From Aptenodytes patagonicus (Eukaryota; Chordata; Aves; Sphenisciformes; Spheniscidae): a DNA stretch of 64,000 nt. Positions 12,801-27,800 of this stretch are shown here, one piece after another. The notes beneath the pieces are model-generated. The model did not search any database, had not been told where the DNA came from, and saw nothing but the letters and a program-made list of their open reading frames with translations. Where the stretch lies: assembly GCF_965638725.1 (NCBI RefSeq), contig NC_134949.1:41134151-41198150 (forward strand), in the 5' to 3' direction. The translations under genes were made by a program, and so were the position numbers. Within the stretch, counting starts at the first letter, position 1; every line of letters starts with the position of its first letter.

Positions 12801-15800
12801 CTTCCGACTAGTTGCTGGTAGGCTAGGGCAGGTTTTTGAGGCAACCTATGTAACAAACACTGGAAAAACACCTGTGTTGTATGGTGAGTCGCTGAAAGCT
12901 TTCTATCCTATCTATGTGATCTGTTGCCTGTGTACTGCAGCAATGTATTTCAAATTTTCTAGTTAATTCCTGTAACGTATTTAATGAACAGGACCAAGTT
13001 TTAAGTAGGCCTGGTGAGTGCATTTGATGGTGTAGCAAACTGGTTTGTGTTGACTTAATCAAAACTTTGTTCTTGTGATTAACTATCAACTAGAAAGTTT
13101 AAAATTTTAGGTGAAGACTTTCCCTTATGCCTTCTTTCCAGTTAGTCTATTTGAGGCTTTAACAAAAGCAATTTAAAACTAATGAGTTCATGCTGCTGGG
13201 TTTTTTAATTGTCACTATTTAAAGAGCTTATTATTTGAATATATATATATATGTGTGTGTATACACACACACACACATATATACACACACATAAAAAGCA
13301 ATAAGCAACAGAAAAGTTGATAATTAAAATGCAGTACTGCAACTACATATCTGTAGTTATACTTGCATTAATTTTGGTGGAGTTCCATGTATTTAAATGT
13401 TGAGACACCTGGACTAAGCTTATTTTATATTTAATATTTTTTGCTCAAAGGCATAAAATATTTACAACAAGATACTGCTCTGCTATGTAACTAGTTATTT
13501 TGTCTTTTCATATTCAGGAAGTTTTTTGTATCTTTTGACTTCATGGTTGAAAGTTTTTTAAAAAAAACAGGAATCTAAACTAACGTACCAGAATACCTTA
13601 AACCATTTTATGAAGTTGGACACCTAAGCTCCTGTAAGTCAGACATCTAGGTTCTGTCCAGCATTCGGTTGTCAGTTTGTTACTGCACATAATGTTTGTG
13701 TTACTAACAGGCATTATTTCCAGTTTTATTGAGTCATGTGCTGCAAAAAAATATACTCCACATTGCTATGTAAAATTAATGTTTATTGGTGAGTCACTGA
13801 ATGAAACAGGTAGTGATTTTTGGTTCCTGTTTCAAACACTGTCTCTTTCAGATAGTCTGCGATGAGCGAGTGGATGCTTATCATTCTTCCTTTATTTGAC
13901 CCAGTGGATTCTTAGTTCTTGTCCTTTGTAGCCTCTTGCCAGGTGATGTGGACATTCCTCTTGGGACAGTGCAAAACAGTAGCTGTCAGGTGGGGAAGAA
14001 ACTGTATGAAGAGAGGCAGTCATGTCCTCATGTGTCTGATTTTAAAAGAAGGCAGTGGCGTAGGGTTTGTGCAGTCTTACCCAGCAGCTGTGCACTGGGG
14101 TGTCCCAGAATGCTTATCAGATGGGAGTTCCCTGCTAAGGTAAGACAGGGAAACTTGAGGTGATGTTCAAGCATTCAGGACGTGCTGAGCTGCTTAGTAT
14201 TGCCACCTTGAACAGTTCTAAGTGTTGATGAATGCAACAGCAGATACTTTGGGAACTTCAAAGCAAAAAGCTGAGGCAGCTATGGAAATAAAATTTGAAT
14301 GAAGTTAAGCACTGAGCTGAGCAGGAACTTCCAGTTTTAGTTTTCTTACTTAGATTCCTCTCTTCCAGTTAAGTTCTGCTTCTGGCACCAAATTATTTTC
14401 TGTCGTCTAGTCATGAATTATGATTTTTTTTTTTAAAGGAAAGTGGAAAGAACAAATATGCCAGATAAGTTGTGGAAATGGCAGGCTTCAGTCTCTGCAC
14501 GTTTCTGTTGTTTCCTAATGGTTATTTATGCATGGTGCATCTAAGCTCACAACCTCTTTTAGGAAAAGAAGTTTACTCAGCTTTCTGGATGCCATAAGCA
14601 AATACTTGGCAGCATAATTACTTGTTATCCCAACCTCTAGTTTATAATATATGGGATGTTGATGTTAAGGCAGAAAGTTTAGCTTTTCTCTAAAATATCT
14701 TTCTGTCATAGGTATTTTCTTCCTCTGTTCCTATTACCTCAAAAGTTTTTGCCCTTCTTTAACACCATTCCTTATAAAATGTCACATCATTGCTGAAATC
14801 AGTGTGTGTGAAGTGACTAAACTTGAACAAAATATTTGTTGCTTTAAAGATTATGTGCTTCCTGGTTTGGCAGCACCAGTCTAATATTGAGAAAACACCG
14901 CATGTACGGATGATGCTTTCTAACTTGCAGTATTATGAGTAAGTGTTTAACAGTGTCTAGCTCACAAATTTGTTTTGAACATTACCCAAAAAGCTGTTGA
15001 TACCCAACTGGCTGTCCAGAGAGAATGTTTAATTAAAATGGAGATATGGTACAAAGTTTTCCTTCTTTCAGTTAAGGAAAACATAATACATGACTCAGCC
15101 TTTGCCCCTGTGCAGCTTTTTAGCAAAAGCCAGTTGAGCTTCATTAACTGTTGCTGCCTCAGAACTATGACTGAGGTGTCTGGCTGTTTCAAAATGAGAT
15201 CTCTTGTTGCATTTCATATCCGTCGGTGTTAACAGTGTCCTGTCCTGTTGGAATGGGAGAGAGATAAGGCTTATTAAATTTCTTATCTTTGACTTTAATA
15301 ACATGGTAGATGATGCAGGTACTAATAAAAATAAAAGTAATTTTTCTTTCAAAGACTAGAAATAGTGGATTTAAACTTTGGGAGAGAGCCATAGAGAGAG
15401 GTATTTTAGAAATGTAAGTCTGTGTGATGGATTAGTGTCAGATAGCAAACTGCTTGGCTTTCCTCTGCCTGGCTACCAGCTCCAAAGCTTGAATGTCAGC
15501 CTGGCTTCTGAGCTGTTCTCTCTTCTGTCACATACTGAGCTGTAAATTGGTGATTCAGGAGCTGGTTAATGAATTGAGGGGGTAACTGTGCCGGAGGAGG
15601 CGAGAAGATGGGATGTTGGGGGAGGGGAGTGAGAGCAAAAGAGCAGATTAAATACTAGGAGCAGCATGGTTCCACTGTCTTTGTTGTTATCGTTTTCATC
15701 TGCCTGTGCAAGCCTGTCAGAGAAGCAAATGTTATACTGAAGAACAAGAGTGTACAAATATAGTGAGTTAGGCCATATCGGGTTTGTGTTCGTTTAGCTT

Positions 15801-18800
15801 TTGGAGTCTACACAGAAACACATTTGCAGGGCTGTACTAAGATGGCTCTGTTTCACAATACAATGGCTGTGGTGTTTTTTAAGCTCCTATTAGTATGAAT
15901 CTTAGAATTATTCTGACAGTAGCTGTTGTAATACTGTTGGTTAGAAATTTGCTGATGTGCTTTCATACATTGAAAAGCAGTTTGTATTCCTTTCTGTAAT
16001 GTTTTACAGGGTACCTTAATGTAAGATTTACTAATTGGTAGAAAGAATTCCTTAACTGTATATGGTGACATGGGCACTTTTCATGTTCTCTGTTACATTA
16101 AAGGAGTTTCAGCATATGTGTGTTGAGGTTGACCATATCTCACTAAATTTCTTTTCCTGTGTCACCTCTTTTTTTCTGTCCATTGTCAAATACCGAAAAC
16201 TATAGTTGCGGAAAACTTTGTTTACATGTGGGTGACAAAAGTAATCTTCCAGAGTAATTTCTCAAAAGCATCATGATTTTTCAGAGAATGAAAGAGTACG
16301 ATTAAGAATGAATATGATGATGACTAATCTTGTGAAAAATGAAAGTCCTGTTTTGTAGTGTGTTAGCTTGTGAACTTGTGCCAAGAACTAAGAGTGATCT
16401 TGCAGCAAACCTGCTTTCTTTGCACAAAACCTGAAATATGACTTCAAAAAACAGTAAACGTTCTAAAAACATTTTCAGGAAAAACTGGTGGTACTTACAG
16501 AAACCCTTTTATAATTTTATTGCAGATCTCCACAGGATAAACGGATTCTTCTTGTGAATTCTCAGAACAAGTCTCTGTCTCAGTCTTTTGAAAATCTCTT
16601 TGATGAACCATCATATGGCTTATTACAAGTATGTATTATCTTGGAATTTTTTATTCTGAAGACATTTATTAAAAAAAACCCACCGTACCATGTCACGCAC
16701 ATATTCCCTGAATCATTGCCATTGTAGAAGCATTGATTGTATCCTAAAACAAGTGCTTACTATAGAAAGTACACTTACTTATAAGTTGCTTTCTATGTTC
16801 TAATAATTTCTTAACTTCCCTGTGGTACTATTTCAAACCTATTCAAGTTAGTGTTTTCTGTGATTCTATACATTTGGGTACAGATAGTTTTAGAAAGGGG
16901 AAGAAGGAAAAAAATTCAGGAGTTACCAAAACATATTAATTAGATTTTTCTAAATTTTCCTTGACTAAATATTCTTTTCCTTGGTATTTTCTGACAGTTT
17001 TGAAGGGATGCTGGAAATACAGCAGCAAAGAGCACAGTATTGCCTAAAAGAGGGGTTTTTATGTTAAAACTGCTTATCATTTTGTGGGGTTTGTGGACTC
17101 ATGAAAGTCAGCAGCAAAATTTCCAGTGACTTGAATGAGGCCAGAGTTTTGACCCACTGATTTGTTTAATTAAAGAAAATCTTCATGAGTAAATTACATT
17201 AGTTTCTAGACTTGGTTGTCAAATGAAGTTTTGTGTGAGATTCCTAGCAGAGTACATGATGATTCAAGATGTGTTTTCTCTATGAAGGTAGAGAAGCTAA
17301 GGCATAAGGAAGACGTTTTGTGGCATTAATCACTGGAAAGTAAACAGTAGATCTGATCCATTTTTATATGTAGGTCAGGCTTACTGAGCACACGACTATC
17401 CAATCTTTCAAATCAATCAGTAGTATTATACTTAAGATATCTTTTTTAATCATGTAATCAATGTACTGTATGAAACTACTGATACATGAAACTTCAATAA
17501 CTTTGAGACCTACAATACTCTTCCTGTTGTTTTGCTTTCTTTGAGTACAAGAATTCCAAATAATCTGAGGCTTTTTGTGTTTTACTTGTTTTCCTTGTTA
17601 TAACACAGAAATTGAAGAAAGATCCATACACAGTAACAATGGGAAGATTTTCCAAAGTCACAAACTATATTTTTGACAGTTTCCGTTTAAGTGACCCTTC
17701 AAGTCAAAGGCGACCACCATCAGAAATGGCAGACTTTCTCAATGATGCTATTCCAGGGCTAAAGATAAATCAGCAGGAAGAACCAGGATTTGAAGTCATT
17801 ACACGAGTGAGTGTGTAATTGAATATGATACAGATGCATTGATTCTTTTTATGCACACCTTTAAAGGAATGGTAGGACTTGAAGCTTGGTGAGTTATACT
17901 GTTTATGCTTGGCGATTGTGGCGTATGCTGCCCTGCCATTTATTCACAAGAGTAAGATCATTATCAGCTACTACTAGAATATGTCATTTTTATGTCTGCA
18001 AATATGAGTTTTGCGTTGAAAGAAAGTTTGTCACTATTGAAATGAGGGCTATCATTATCTTAGAGTCACTACCCTGAAAAGTGACCCATTTCATGTTTGG
18101 TGTTTCCTCTGTGGTCAGATAGAGCTATGTTAAGTAAAATTGGGGTATATAGGTTAATAACGAACTCTCTTGGCTAATCACTTTAACATTTCAGTTTGTT
18201 TTAAGAGGACTAAGAAAATGAAAACAAAGTATTTAATTGGATGATTAATGTCTAGGGTGCATAAATGTACAGATTTATGTATGACTTGACACAAAGCTAG
18301 AATGAACTTGTAAATTGGATCATGAATCAGTTTTTGTGGGCTCCTGTTGGTGTCTTTTACAGATTGGTGGCAAAGCTGTGATTACTATTTGAGCAGCTCA
18401 CATGTTTTTAGAGTGTTAAACTGTTTTGAATGTTACTTTCTTTTCTTGGGTTCAAAATAGTGTTAATAACTTAGCAGTAGCTCTATGAACTATGTAATTC
18501 TAAGAACTTGCTGCCTAGCACTTAATCAGTTAATTTATCAATGAGAAAAAGTATAATGAATGATATATATTAAAAATAATACTGACCTATATGTCTTAAT
18601 CTGGCAAATGCCTTAGACTTTTAAAGAGATGAAACACAAATTGACTTGGTATTTGCCATCAAAATATTTTTAGAAAGTAAGGCATTACTGTCTGCTGAAT
18701 TCTGCTGTGCTTAAACATACAATTTGGGAACTGAGAGAGACTAACCACAAACTGTGAAACTTTGGTGGGTGTTGGGAGTTCTGAAAGCACATGTAGTCTT

Positions 18801-21800
18801 GGGATTTTTTTAAGGGGTGGTATACTTAAATTGATCTTTTAGTCTGTGTGGGCATAACATCTCTGAACCCGAGTAGTTTTTCAGTTCTCTTAAGATGGGC
18901 TAGTGTGTATCAGGAATGTGCTTTTGAAGTGAAGCTCCCTATTGTCCTTGCTTGCTGTGTTGCACATACCTAATACATTTCCAGTCGCACAGAGGCTTTT
19001 AGTCCATGAGAAGCTAGTTCAGAGGTGTTTGTGGGGCTTGAAAGTTATTTAGAACATACACATACATCCTCCTCCAAAATCTGAAATATGAATATGTATA
19101 CCCAGGTCCTCAGCAGAGAGCATCTTGCTCTGAAGATCTGCTTGTGTTGGTCCATGCTACTTGCTAATGTGGACACAGCCTTAGATCCTTAGAGTTGCTA
19201 ACTGAGGTATGCACATGTGAAAATGTAGTTGCACTGAATATAAGGAACTGGCAAGCTTAGTACTATTTGTACAGTTGTTTAAAACTACTGAAGCACCTCA
19301 GTGGGATTCATATAACATATTTGCATGTGTTTCAGATCGATCTAGGAAAACAGCCTGAAGTTAGTAGAAGAGAGCCTGTGTCAGCTGAAGAATGGGCTAA
19401 GAATATGGATTCTGAAGGAAGAATTTTAAATGTCGACTACATAAAGCGATTGATATTCAAAGGGGTAACTTGTTTTTCTAAAGTCAGCAAGACCTATGGC
19501 TTGCTGCTGGTCCCTTTTTCTTTCCTTCCCAAACCATGTTTATGCTGTTTTCATTATACTTGTAATGTTTTGTGCTGGACTTTGAGCATGAGCCAGTCAG
19601 TATTGTTGGAGAGACTTCATAAAGCATGATATCATGTTAATCAAATACCTCAACAGTCTTGCAACCATACAAAGTGCTCTACAAGGAGAGAGATCTTGTG
19701 GTGGCTGGCTAAAGTGAAAGAGTTGAAAACACAAAGGCTTAAGTGATAAAGAAGAGAAATCAAAGTGCCTTTCAGGAAAATACCAGTGCTTCAGTGTTAG
19801 GATATTGTTGGGTTTATTCTTTTCTTTTTGAGGGTGTTTTCTTTTCCTTCTCCAACAAAAGCTTCTCATCTTTGCCCAGCAGTTTGCCTGGATTTGGGTC
19901 TCATCATACGAGCGGTCCTAAACACTTCTGCCGATATTTATTATTGAACTGAGTTCTTTTGCAATATGAATGTGAATTCAGTCTCAGTGGTGGAAATTTT
20001 GAAAACTTTAGCTGCATCCTGTAGCTATTCTACCTAATGTTACTTCAGTGTTTCTCTTTTTTCGGTGGGAATCCAGCTGCCTTAATGCATTCTTTGTGCA
20101 CCTGTTGATGCATGTTTGCAAGCATGCAGTCTTGCATTCTTGGAGTTTGAGCAGAAGTAGAGAATGTTAACATTGATACTACAGTTTTTTAAAGACCTAT
20201 ACATAGTAAGTAATATACTGTGAAGGGGGTAGAGTGAAACTGAGGCCCTTTTCAGTTTCTGTGACTGTTCTTTAACGTATCTGTGCCTGAGGTGCCCAAT
20301 TAAGGACCCTTCTGCAGTCATCAGAATTACTACAAACCTTTTCTTCCAGTAGCCCATTTCCCTGTCATCTCTGTTGTCCATTGCTAGAGGAGCGAGTGCT
20401 CGATTTTATGTATGACTCGAGATCCCAATAACTTCCAGTACCTTAAATGCAGATCCTCTTTAAAGGAAAAAAAAAAAAAAAAAGAAGTTAAAATGCCTCT
20501 CTTAAACTGTTTGCCTGTTACTGGAAAAGTTCCAGTTGCTACTTGTTTTTGCAGTGGTTGATGCTATTTACTGCACCATCTTCCTTGCCTTAATCTAATG
20601 GTAAATGAAGAAATACAGTGAAGAATCAAGCTGGCCTTGGACTGGTAAACTGGGGAGTCTGATAACACAAGTGCCTCATTCTCACAACTATATTGCAGGA
20701 GTTGAAAGAAACTCTTTTGATGAGAGTAGGATATGATTCAGCTAGTACATTTTGGTCATCTACAAATGATGAGCATTACTTGGAAAGATTTCTGACAAAT
20801 AGTGTCCTTGAGTGGACACCAGTATTTTTTGATTGCTTGGAAGATTCATCTGCATGTTGGCCATGTCTTGTTAGATGAAAATATTTGTTTAAAAAAATAT
20901 ATAAATGGAAGTCTAGTCCTCAGGATCAGTTTGTGGGGAGACCAGAAGTTTGGCAGTTAAGCAGCATGATGTTTAAATATATACATTTTAAAGGTACTTT
21001 TTTTGCTTCTTAGTCTGTGATGTTTGTAAGGTTTTTATTTCCAGCAGTGAAGCAAAAATACAGGAAGAAATATCTTTTGTAAAGTTTCTTTTTTATCTTC
21101 TAAGGATGAATCCAGTGCTTCTACAGTTTTCTGCTTAATCATACTCTCTTCCTCCCATTTCTTCCAAGTGTGATACCTAGTTAGCAGATAAGATTTGGCT
21201 ACAATGTAAAAAGAAGCTTACTTATAAAAATTCTCTTTTTAAGTTGTTACTTTAAGAAGTGTTGTATCACTATAGGAACATTTCCTCACAAAATCAAAAT
21301 AGTCTTTTTGTTAATGTTTCATATCCATTTTTCCCTAGGGTCTCTGCCATACTTTAAGAAAAGAGGCATGGAAATTTCTTTTGGGGTATTTTCCTTGGAA
21401 TAGCACTAAAGAGGAGAGAGCAAATCTGCAAAAAAGGAAAACGTGAGTACAGTGGGGTTTTTGTTACAAAATAAATTAAAAAGCTGCTTTTTTTCTTATA
21501 GCATATAGTGATGTAGAAAGCTTTTTGGAAACTTGAAATACAGCTGCTAAAGATTGTTGAATGCAAAGAAGTGTGTGAGACTTTCTTAAAAATGATTGTT
21601 ATACTAAAGTAAAAATATATAAACAGGGTGTTGTTATCCCATTTATGCCAAAGAACAAATGGAATGAATGAATGCTTAAAGAAAAAAGAAATGTAGTAAT
21701 TGAGCATATTTTGGTTTCAAAATTATCTTTCTTTTTCAGGGATGAATATTTCAGGATGAAACTGCAGTGGAAATCTGTCAGTGAGGAACAGGAAAAACGA

Positions 21801-24800
21801 AATTCAAGATTAAGAGATTACCGGAGTCTTATAGGTAAATTTAGATTTAAAAACATACCTAATTGTACAGATTCACACGCTTTTTACAATTCAATATGAA
21901 GTTGAGAAAATTTAACCCTTTGAGTAACGTATGTGAAGAGGCACTAAAAACTAACATGTTGCTGTTTTCAGAGCTGTCTAAACTTTGTTATATGCTTAAT
22001 ACTAAAACTTTCTTAACCAGAGTAATTCAGAGCTTTACATATTAGTGTTACAGAATGGCTGGATTTTTTAAACTTCCTTTACTTAATAACAAAAGGCTCT
22101 TTATTTTGTGTTATTTCATGATGTAATTTTACTGGGAATGTCATTAAAATAATGACATTCAATAAGAATGTGAAAACGGTTCAGTTCATATTTTAAGATT
22201 TCTTACAGGAATTTGTATATGTGCATTCTGACTTTTGGGGTTTTATACCTACTTTTTAAAATTTCATCTAGTTCTGCTGACTATTAGCAGTTGGTATCCT
22301 CAGTTCTCTTTGGTAGCGAGATTTGGGCACCAATGTTTAGGGTTACTAAATAGTTATTTCAGGAGACAGGATAAGATTTTTATGTTATTCTGAGACATGG
22401 ACTAAACTTGTTTCAGCCAGTTATTCAACAGGCAAGCTGAAGGGGTTGAGAAAGTCTAATCTTAGTAGATTAGTAAAGTACCTTTTTAGAGAGTATGTGT
22501 GTTAACAGGAGAAAAAAAAAGATTCGGAGTTCAAAGAAGGCTGAAGTTCTGTTTCTGTTGAAGCAGTTCTGTTCCTTTTTAAGCGTTTGAAATGTAAATG
22601 ACAATATTAGGCTTATGTTGTAAAATAGATCTAAAACTACAAAATACTCCTTCTATTAAAGTGCACTCAAAATTTTGCTTATTTCAATACATCAATCTCA
22701 AATTTCACATTATTAAGGAGTATGCTGTGTGCTTGGTATGTTTGAGGCATGAAAACTGCCTGAAACAGGCAGTTTCAGCTCACTATGAGTTATAGGAACT
22801 TGTTAAACAGAATTTGTAAACGTGCTGTCGAACTATCACAGTGTCTTTGAGCTGATCGTATGGTAACTTTCTTACTATGGCTTATGCTGCATCGCATAAG
22901 TATTCATAAATGGCATTGCATAGCTAACTCACATAAAATCGTTCTTAATCCCTGTGAGTGTAGAACATTTTCACTGAATTATAATCAGGAATTTTTCCAT
23001 AAAAAGTATTAACAACAAAAAAAAGGCAAAAAGCTTTAAAATCTGTTTATAAGCAAATCCTTTTATTCCAGACAGAAAGGATTTTTTTCTTTTAAAATAT
23101 TCTTTATTTTGAAATGACATTCAGTTATGCAGTTGTCTTAAACACTTCAAAGGTTTGCAACAGTGTTTGAGGAAAAAATCAGCAGCTTGAAAACATTCTG
23201 AATTCATTTGATGCTGGCTTTGTACAACTTGTTTTGAAAATGTTTTTAAATCTGGACTGTTTTCTTAGAAAAAGATGTAAACAGGACAGATCGAACAAAT
23301 AAATTCTACGAAGGTGAAGATAATCCAGGATTGATTTTACTTCATGATATTTTGATGACCTATTGCATGTATGACTTTGATTTAGGTAAGTTGTGTTCCT
23401 CTGAATGTAAAAGCCTTTTTAGTTTCTGATATGCAGCTTTGCTTATGTTAAGGCCTGTTAATACAATTGAACTTGTATTGATTACAATGATTTTTGTATA
23501 TGTCAAGATTTATATTTTAATCATGTAGATAACTGTTCAGTTTTTCATCCTGCTTCTTCCTCTCTTCTATCTGATGCTTATCACAGGCATCTGAATTCAT
23601 CAGCTGAGGTGGGACTGGGAATTAAATAGCAATTTGTCTTCACCATAGCCCTACTGTTGTTTTTTTTAGAATTGAAGCAAGTTTGCTTTTCAGAGTTTTA
23701 AATGGGTTTGGGTCTTTGGAGCTTGAGTGTTATATCCATTTTTAAGGCTGATATATCAATAAAAATGATAAACCAGCTGCCACTGCTGTAATTAAAGTGC
23801 AGCATGCTGAACCAGCTGTTTGTAAACACGGGTGTTCTTATTGAATACTTTAAAAGCTGGTTCTTGAGGAGTACACTTAACAGTCTGTCAAATTACACTT
23901 TAGTGTACGCATCTGTTGCAGAAGGAAGAGTGTATAACGTCTTGCTTTAATCACAGTGTATATGAGATGTCTAAGTCTTGGCTTCTGTCAATTGTCTTGG
24001 AAGGGAAGGAGGGAAAAGATACTTCTAGCTGGTTCCCCCCTCCACTCCTGGCATGACATTTGGCTGTTGTGTACTTGGGGTTGGTTTTTTTGGTATTCTG
24101 TCTCAGAAAAGTGTTGGGATTCTAAAAGCCCACTTTGTGCCAGATTTTGAAGGCAAAAGGTAGGAACAAATCTTTGATCGCTAGTAAACTTGCTGCAGAG
24201 CAGTAGTACTTGTCAGCTTTTGTCCTTTCTGTCAAGTCTGTAGAGAGACTTGATCTTTGGCTTGAAAAAGAAGGGGAAAACTAAAACTGATTGATACTGT
24301 TTAAACATGTAGCTCTGCTCCACATGTCTTTCCACATTTCAACCTGCATTAATGCAGTGATGTATAAGTGAAATTAAAGCATATTCACCACCCACTCTAT
24401 TAAAAACATTGTTCAGATGGCTTAAATGTATGCAGCGGATAAGTCTTCTGTTTTGTAAACAAGCAAGAATAATGGAAATACAGTACATTTGACATTATGT
24501 CTGTCCAAGGCTTCTGAGCTACTCAAGCATTGGTACAATGCTGCTCTTAATTGTTTGAAAGCAGCTGTAGAGAGGTCTGAATAATGCCACAAACTGCCAG
24601 ATAGAGGAGGGGATGGAGCAGCTGTTAATACAACATTTTTCTGAATGAATTCCTCAAGTCTGCATTAATGAAACTGGTTTTAATCTTTAAGAGACTTTTG
24701 AACTTTCTCGAACAGAATTTTCTCTGCATTTATTTTTAATTGGCTATAGTATTAAATGTATAGGGAATAAAACATTTTTTTCTTTTGACCTTTTCATTAT

Positions 24801-27800
24801 TTACCTGTTTTCTGTTCCTTGTTCTATTTTTCGTCTCACACCTGCTCCATATTTTCACAGTCATTGACTCCAATCCTCTTTTCGGTTATTCAGTTACAAT
24901 TACATCGTTAAGAAATGGAATCAGCCAAGCTTGAGTCTAACCGAGAAATGTCATGTCATGTTGAACCAACCACTGATGATAGACATAGACATACACATAA
25001 ATCATGTTCTCCCTTACTTAGGGAGGTCAGCAGCAGTAAGGCAGTAGATAAGCTGACTTGAGCATCAGTGGTAAGGTAGTTGGAAGAGTCAGAAAGAAGG
25101 GGAAAAATGAGCTCTAAAAATCCTTGTCCTCTACTCTTTTTAATTGGGCTGTTAATTACAAACAAGGAAGCTGGAAGAAGCATTAAAAAGCCATAAAATT
25201 CTGAAAATGTTTTGTATACAACTAAAATTTTCTAGCTATTTGTAAAAATGATATGCTCTAAAAATGGGCATATTATTCTCCAGTTAAATTTAAGCTTTTC
25301 TTATAAGGCATGTGAGTGCTTTTTAGGGCATGCAAACTTGATTCACCATTTCTGGGCACAGAAACCTAAAGGCGCTTCCTTGAACCAGGTCTGGATACAT
25401 GTTTCATGCTTCTCACAAGCAATACTTTGCTAATAATCCCCTTCCTCAGTTTGATAGGTAGTAGTCTTTTTTGTTGTTGGCTGCTTAGTTACATAGATGG
25501 TCTTAGGCTTTAGTGTATTTAAAATACCATCCAAGCAGAACAGTTCCTACTTCCCTAAATACAGGAATCCTTAAAGCATATTCAGTGCCAGAAAAAAGAA
25601 ACGTTAAGTGCGAAATTTTCTTCATAAAAGCTATTGCACCATATGTTTTCCTGTGATTGAAGCTCAACATCTCTTCTTCAAATCTATTTGAAAAGAAAAT
25701 CTTCAGTTGGAGGGAAAAAAAGTGGGAAGATATGAAAAGATTTTAAATGTATGAAAGAAAGCAACCCATTACAGATGGAGAGGAGAATAAATGAGTCTGT
25801 ATTTGTGATGGTGCAAGGTATATATTTAATCTTCTTAAAAATATCAATATATTCTTCTGAGCTCTAAACGGGAATTTTTTTCCCTAAAAATCTATTCTGG
25901 TGTCAGCTCAGTTTGTACGTATTTTAACAACTACAAAACCAATGTGTTTGTTTTATGTTCTCTTTAGATTGGCAGAAACTGCTGCTAAATCTTGTTAGAT
26001 CTGCTGGATGTTGGTTATTATTAATACAAAAACGTCTTTACTGGTGCTTGAGCTGGAAAATTATAGTATCTGTACAAACTTGGAATGCAAACATTAGTTT
26101 CACTCAGTCATTCAACACGCTTGAAAAATTACTGTTTAACTGCTGAGTTTAACTAAACTCCTATTTGCCTTCCCCCCTCCCCCCCCCTTTTTCTCTGTCA
26201 AGGTTATGTCCAGGGGATGAGCGACTTGCTTTCACCTGTCTTGTATGTTATGGAGAATGAAGTAGATGCCTTCTGGTGCTTTGTATCATACATGGATCAA
26301 ATGGTAAAATAAGGCTTTTTTAGCCCACATAAACAGATAAGCTATGGGTAACATCTGGGGTTAATTCTATTTTATACATTTCATTGGGTTTTTTGAATTC
26401 TTTTAAAGCAATCATCTTATGTTTGAAGTCAATTTCTTTTTTTTTCTGATTGACACAGGTTATAATGGGTTTGTGATACTATTACTGTGCAATACAGACA
26501 AATTCGGCTCCTTGAAAATTCTGAAGTAGCTCAGAGCCATCACAGTCAAATTTGTATTAATCAGGAGTCCTCTAGCAGGATTTTGTTCAGGATAATGGTT
26601 CCCTGTCATACTTACCTTTTAGTATTTGTTAAATGCAACTTAGGCTTTCCACAAACTGAAGCTTTTATGAATTGTGCATGTGGCAAAACAATATGTGACT
26701 GGTATGAGAATAAAAAAAAAGTTGTCTTTCTGGTTTGAGTGCAGTGGTGCTGCTTGGAGGTACAGAGCGTAGCTGATTTAAAATATCATTTATTACATAC
26801 AAGAGTATTATCAAAGAAACACAGTTCACTGCTTTAGTTAAACCTTTCAGTAAAAGGCAGACATTTCATTAGATAGAAGTACAGTTAAATATCCATATGT
26901 TAAATACCTAAAGGATGAGAACCACTGTTGCAATAACAAAACTTTTTTAAAAAATTAAAAATAGCTGTAAATCTCAAAATTATCATTGAGTTAATAAAAA
27001 TGACAGTGCTAATATTTTATTCCATCCAGCATCAGAATTTTGAAGAACAGATGCAGGGTATGAAGACACAACTAATTCAACTGAGTACTTTGCTTCGTTT
27101 ACTAGACAGTGGATTTTGCAGTTATTTAGGTAGGTGTATTATTCATGCACAATAATTAAAACAACTTACTGCATTCTGTGTGCATTGATGGCCTTACCAG
27201 TCTTTAAACGTAATTCCAATAGTAATATTATATGAATACAGGACTTGTAAATTAATAACGCCTAAAACATTTCAATAATTGCTCCATGCCTATTGAAAAA
27301 CAGGGTCGTCTTGTTACTGCTTTAAAAATATGCCATCCTCCGGCAAGTATCTTTGATTCTGAAAAGGGGCTATGTCGTGGTTTAACCAGGACAGGCTACC
27401 ATCATAAAAATCGGTGGTATGATTGTGTACCTGTAAAGTGTGTTGTTGTTCCCCCCCCCCCCCCCCGTTGTCTTAACCAAATTTGGTGTTTATGAAATGT
27501 AACACTCTTATTCCTAGAATCTCAAGACTCAGGCTACCTTTATTTTTGCTTCCGGTGGCTTCTTATCAGATTTAAAAGGGAATTTAGCTTTCAAGATATT
27601 CTTCGACTCTGGGAGGTAAGAAGATATTTCATCACACAAACTCCAGCAGTCTTTGGACTTTAGAACAAAAAGCATGGATCATTTGGCAAAGTGATTAATA
27701 CTCTTAATAGATTTTTTTTTTTTAAACTGATTCAGTGCAGTGAGGTGAGGACATATTAGTGTATGTTATGTCTTTTTAGCCAAAACAACAACTTGGGAAG

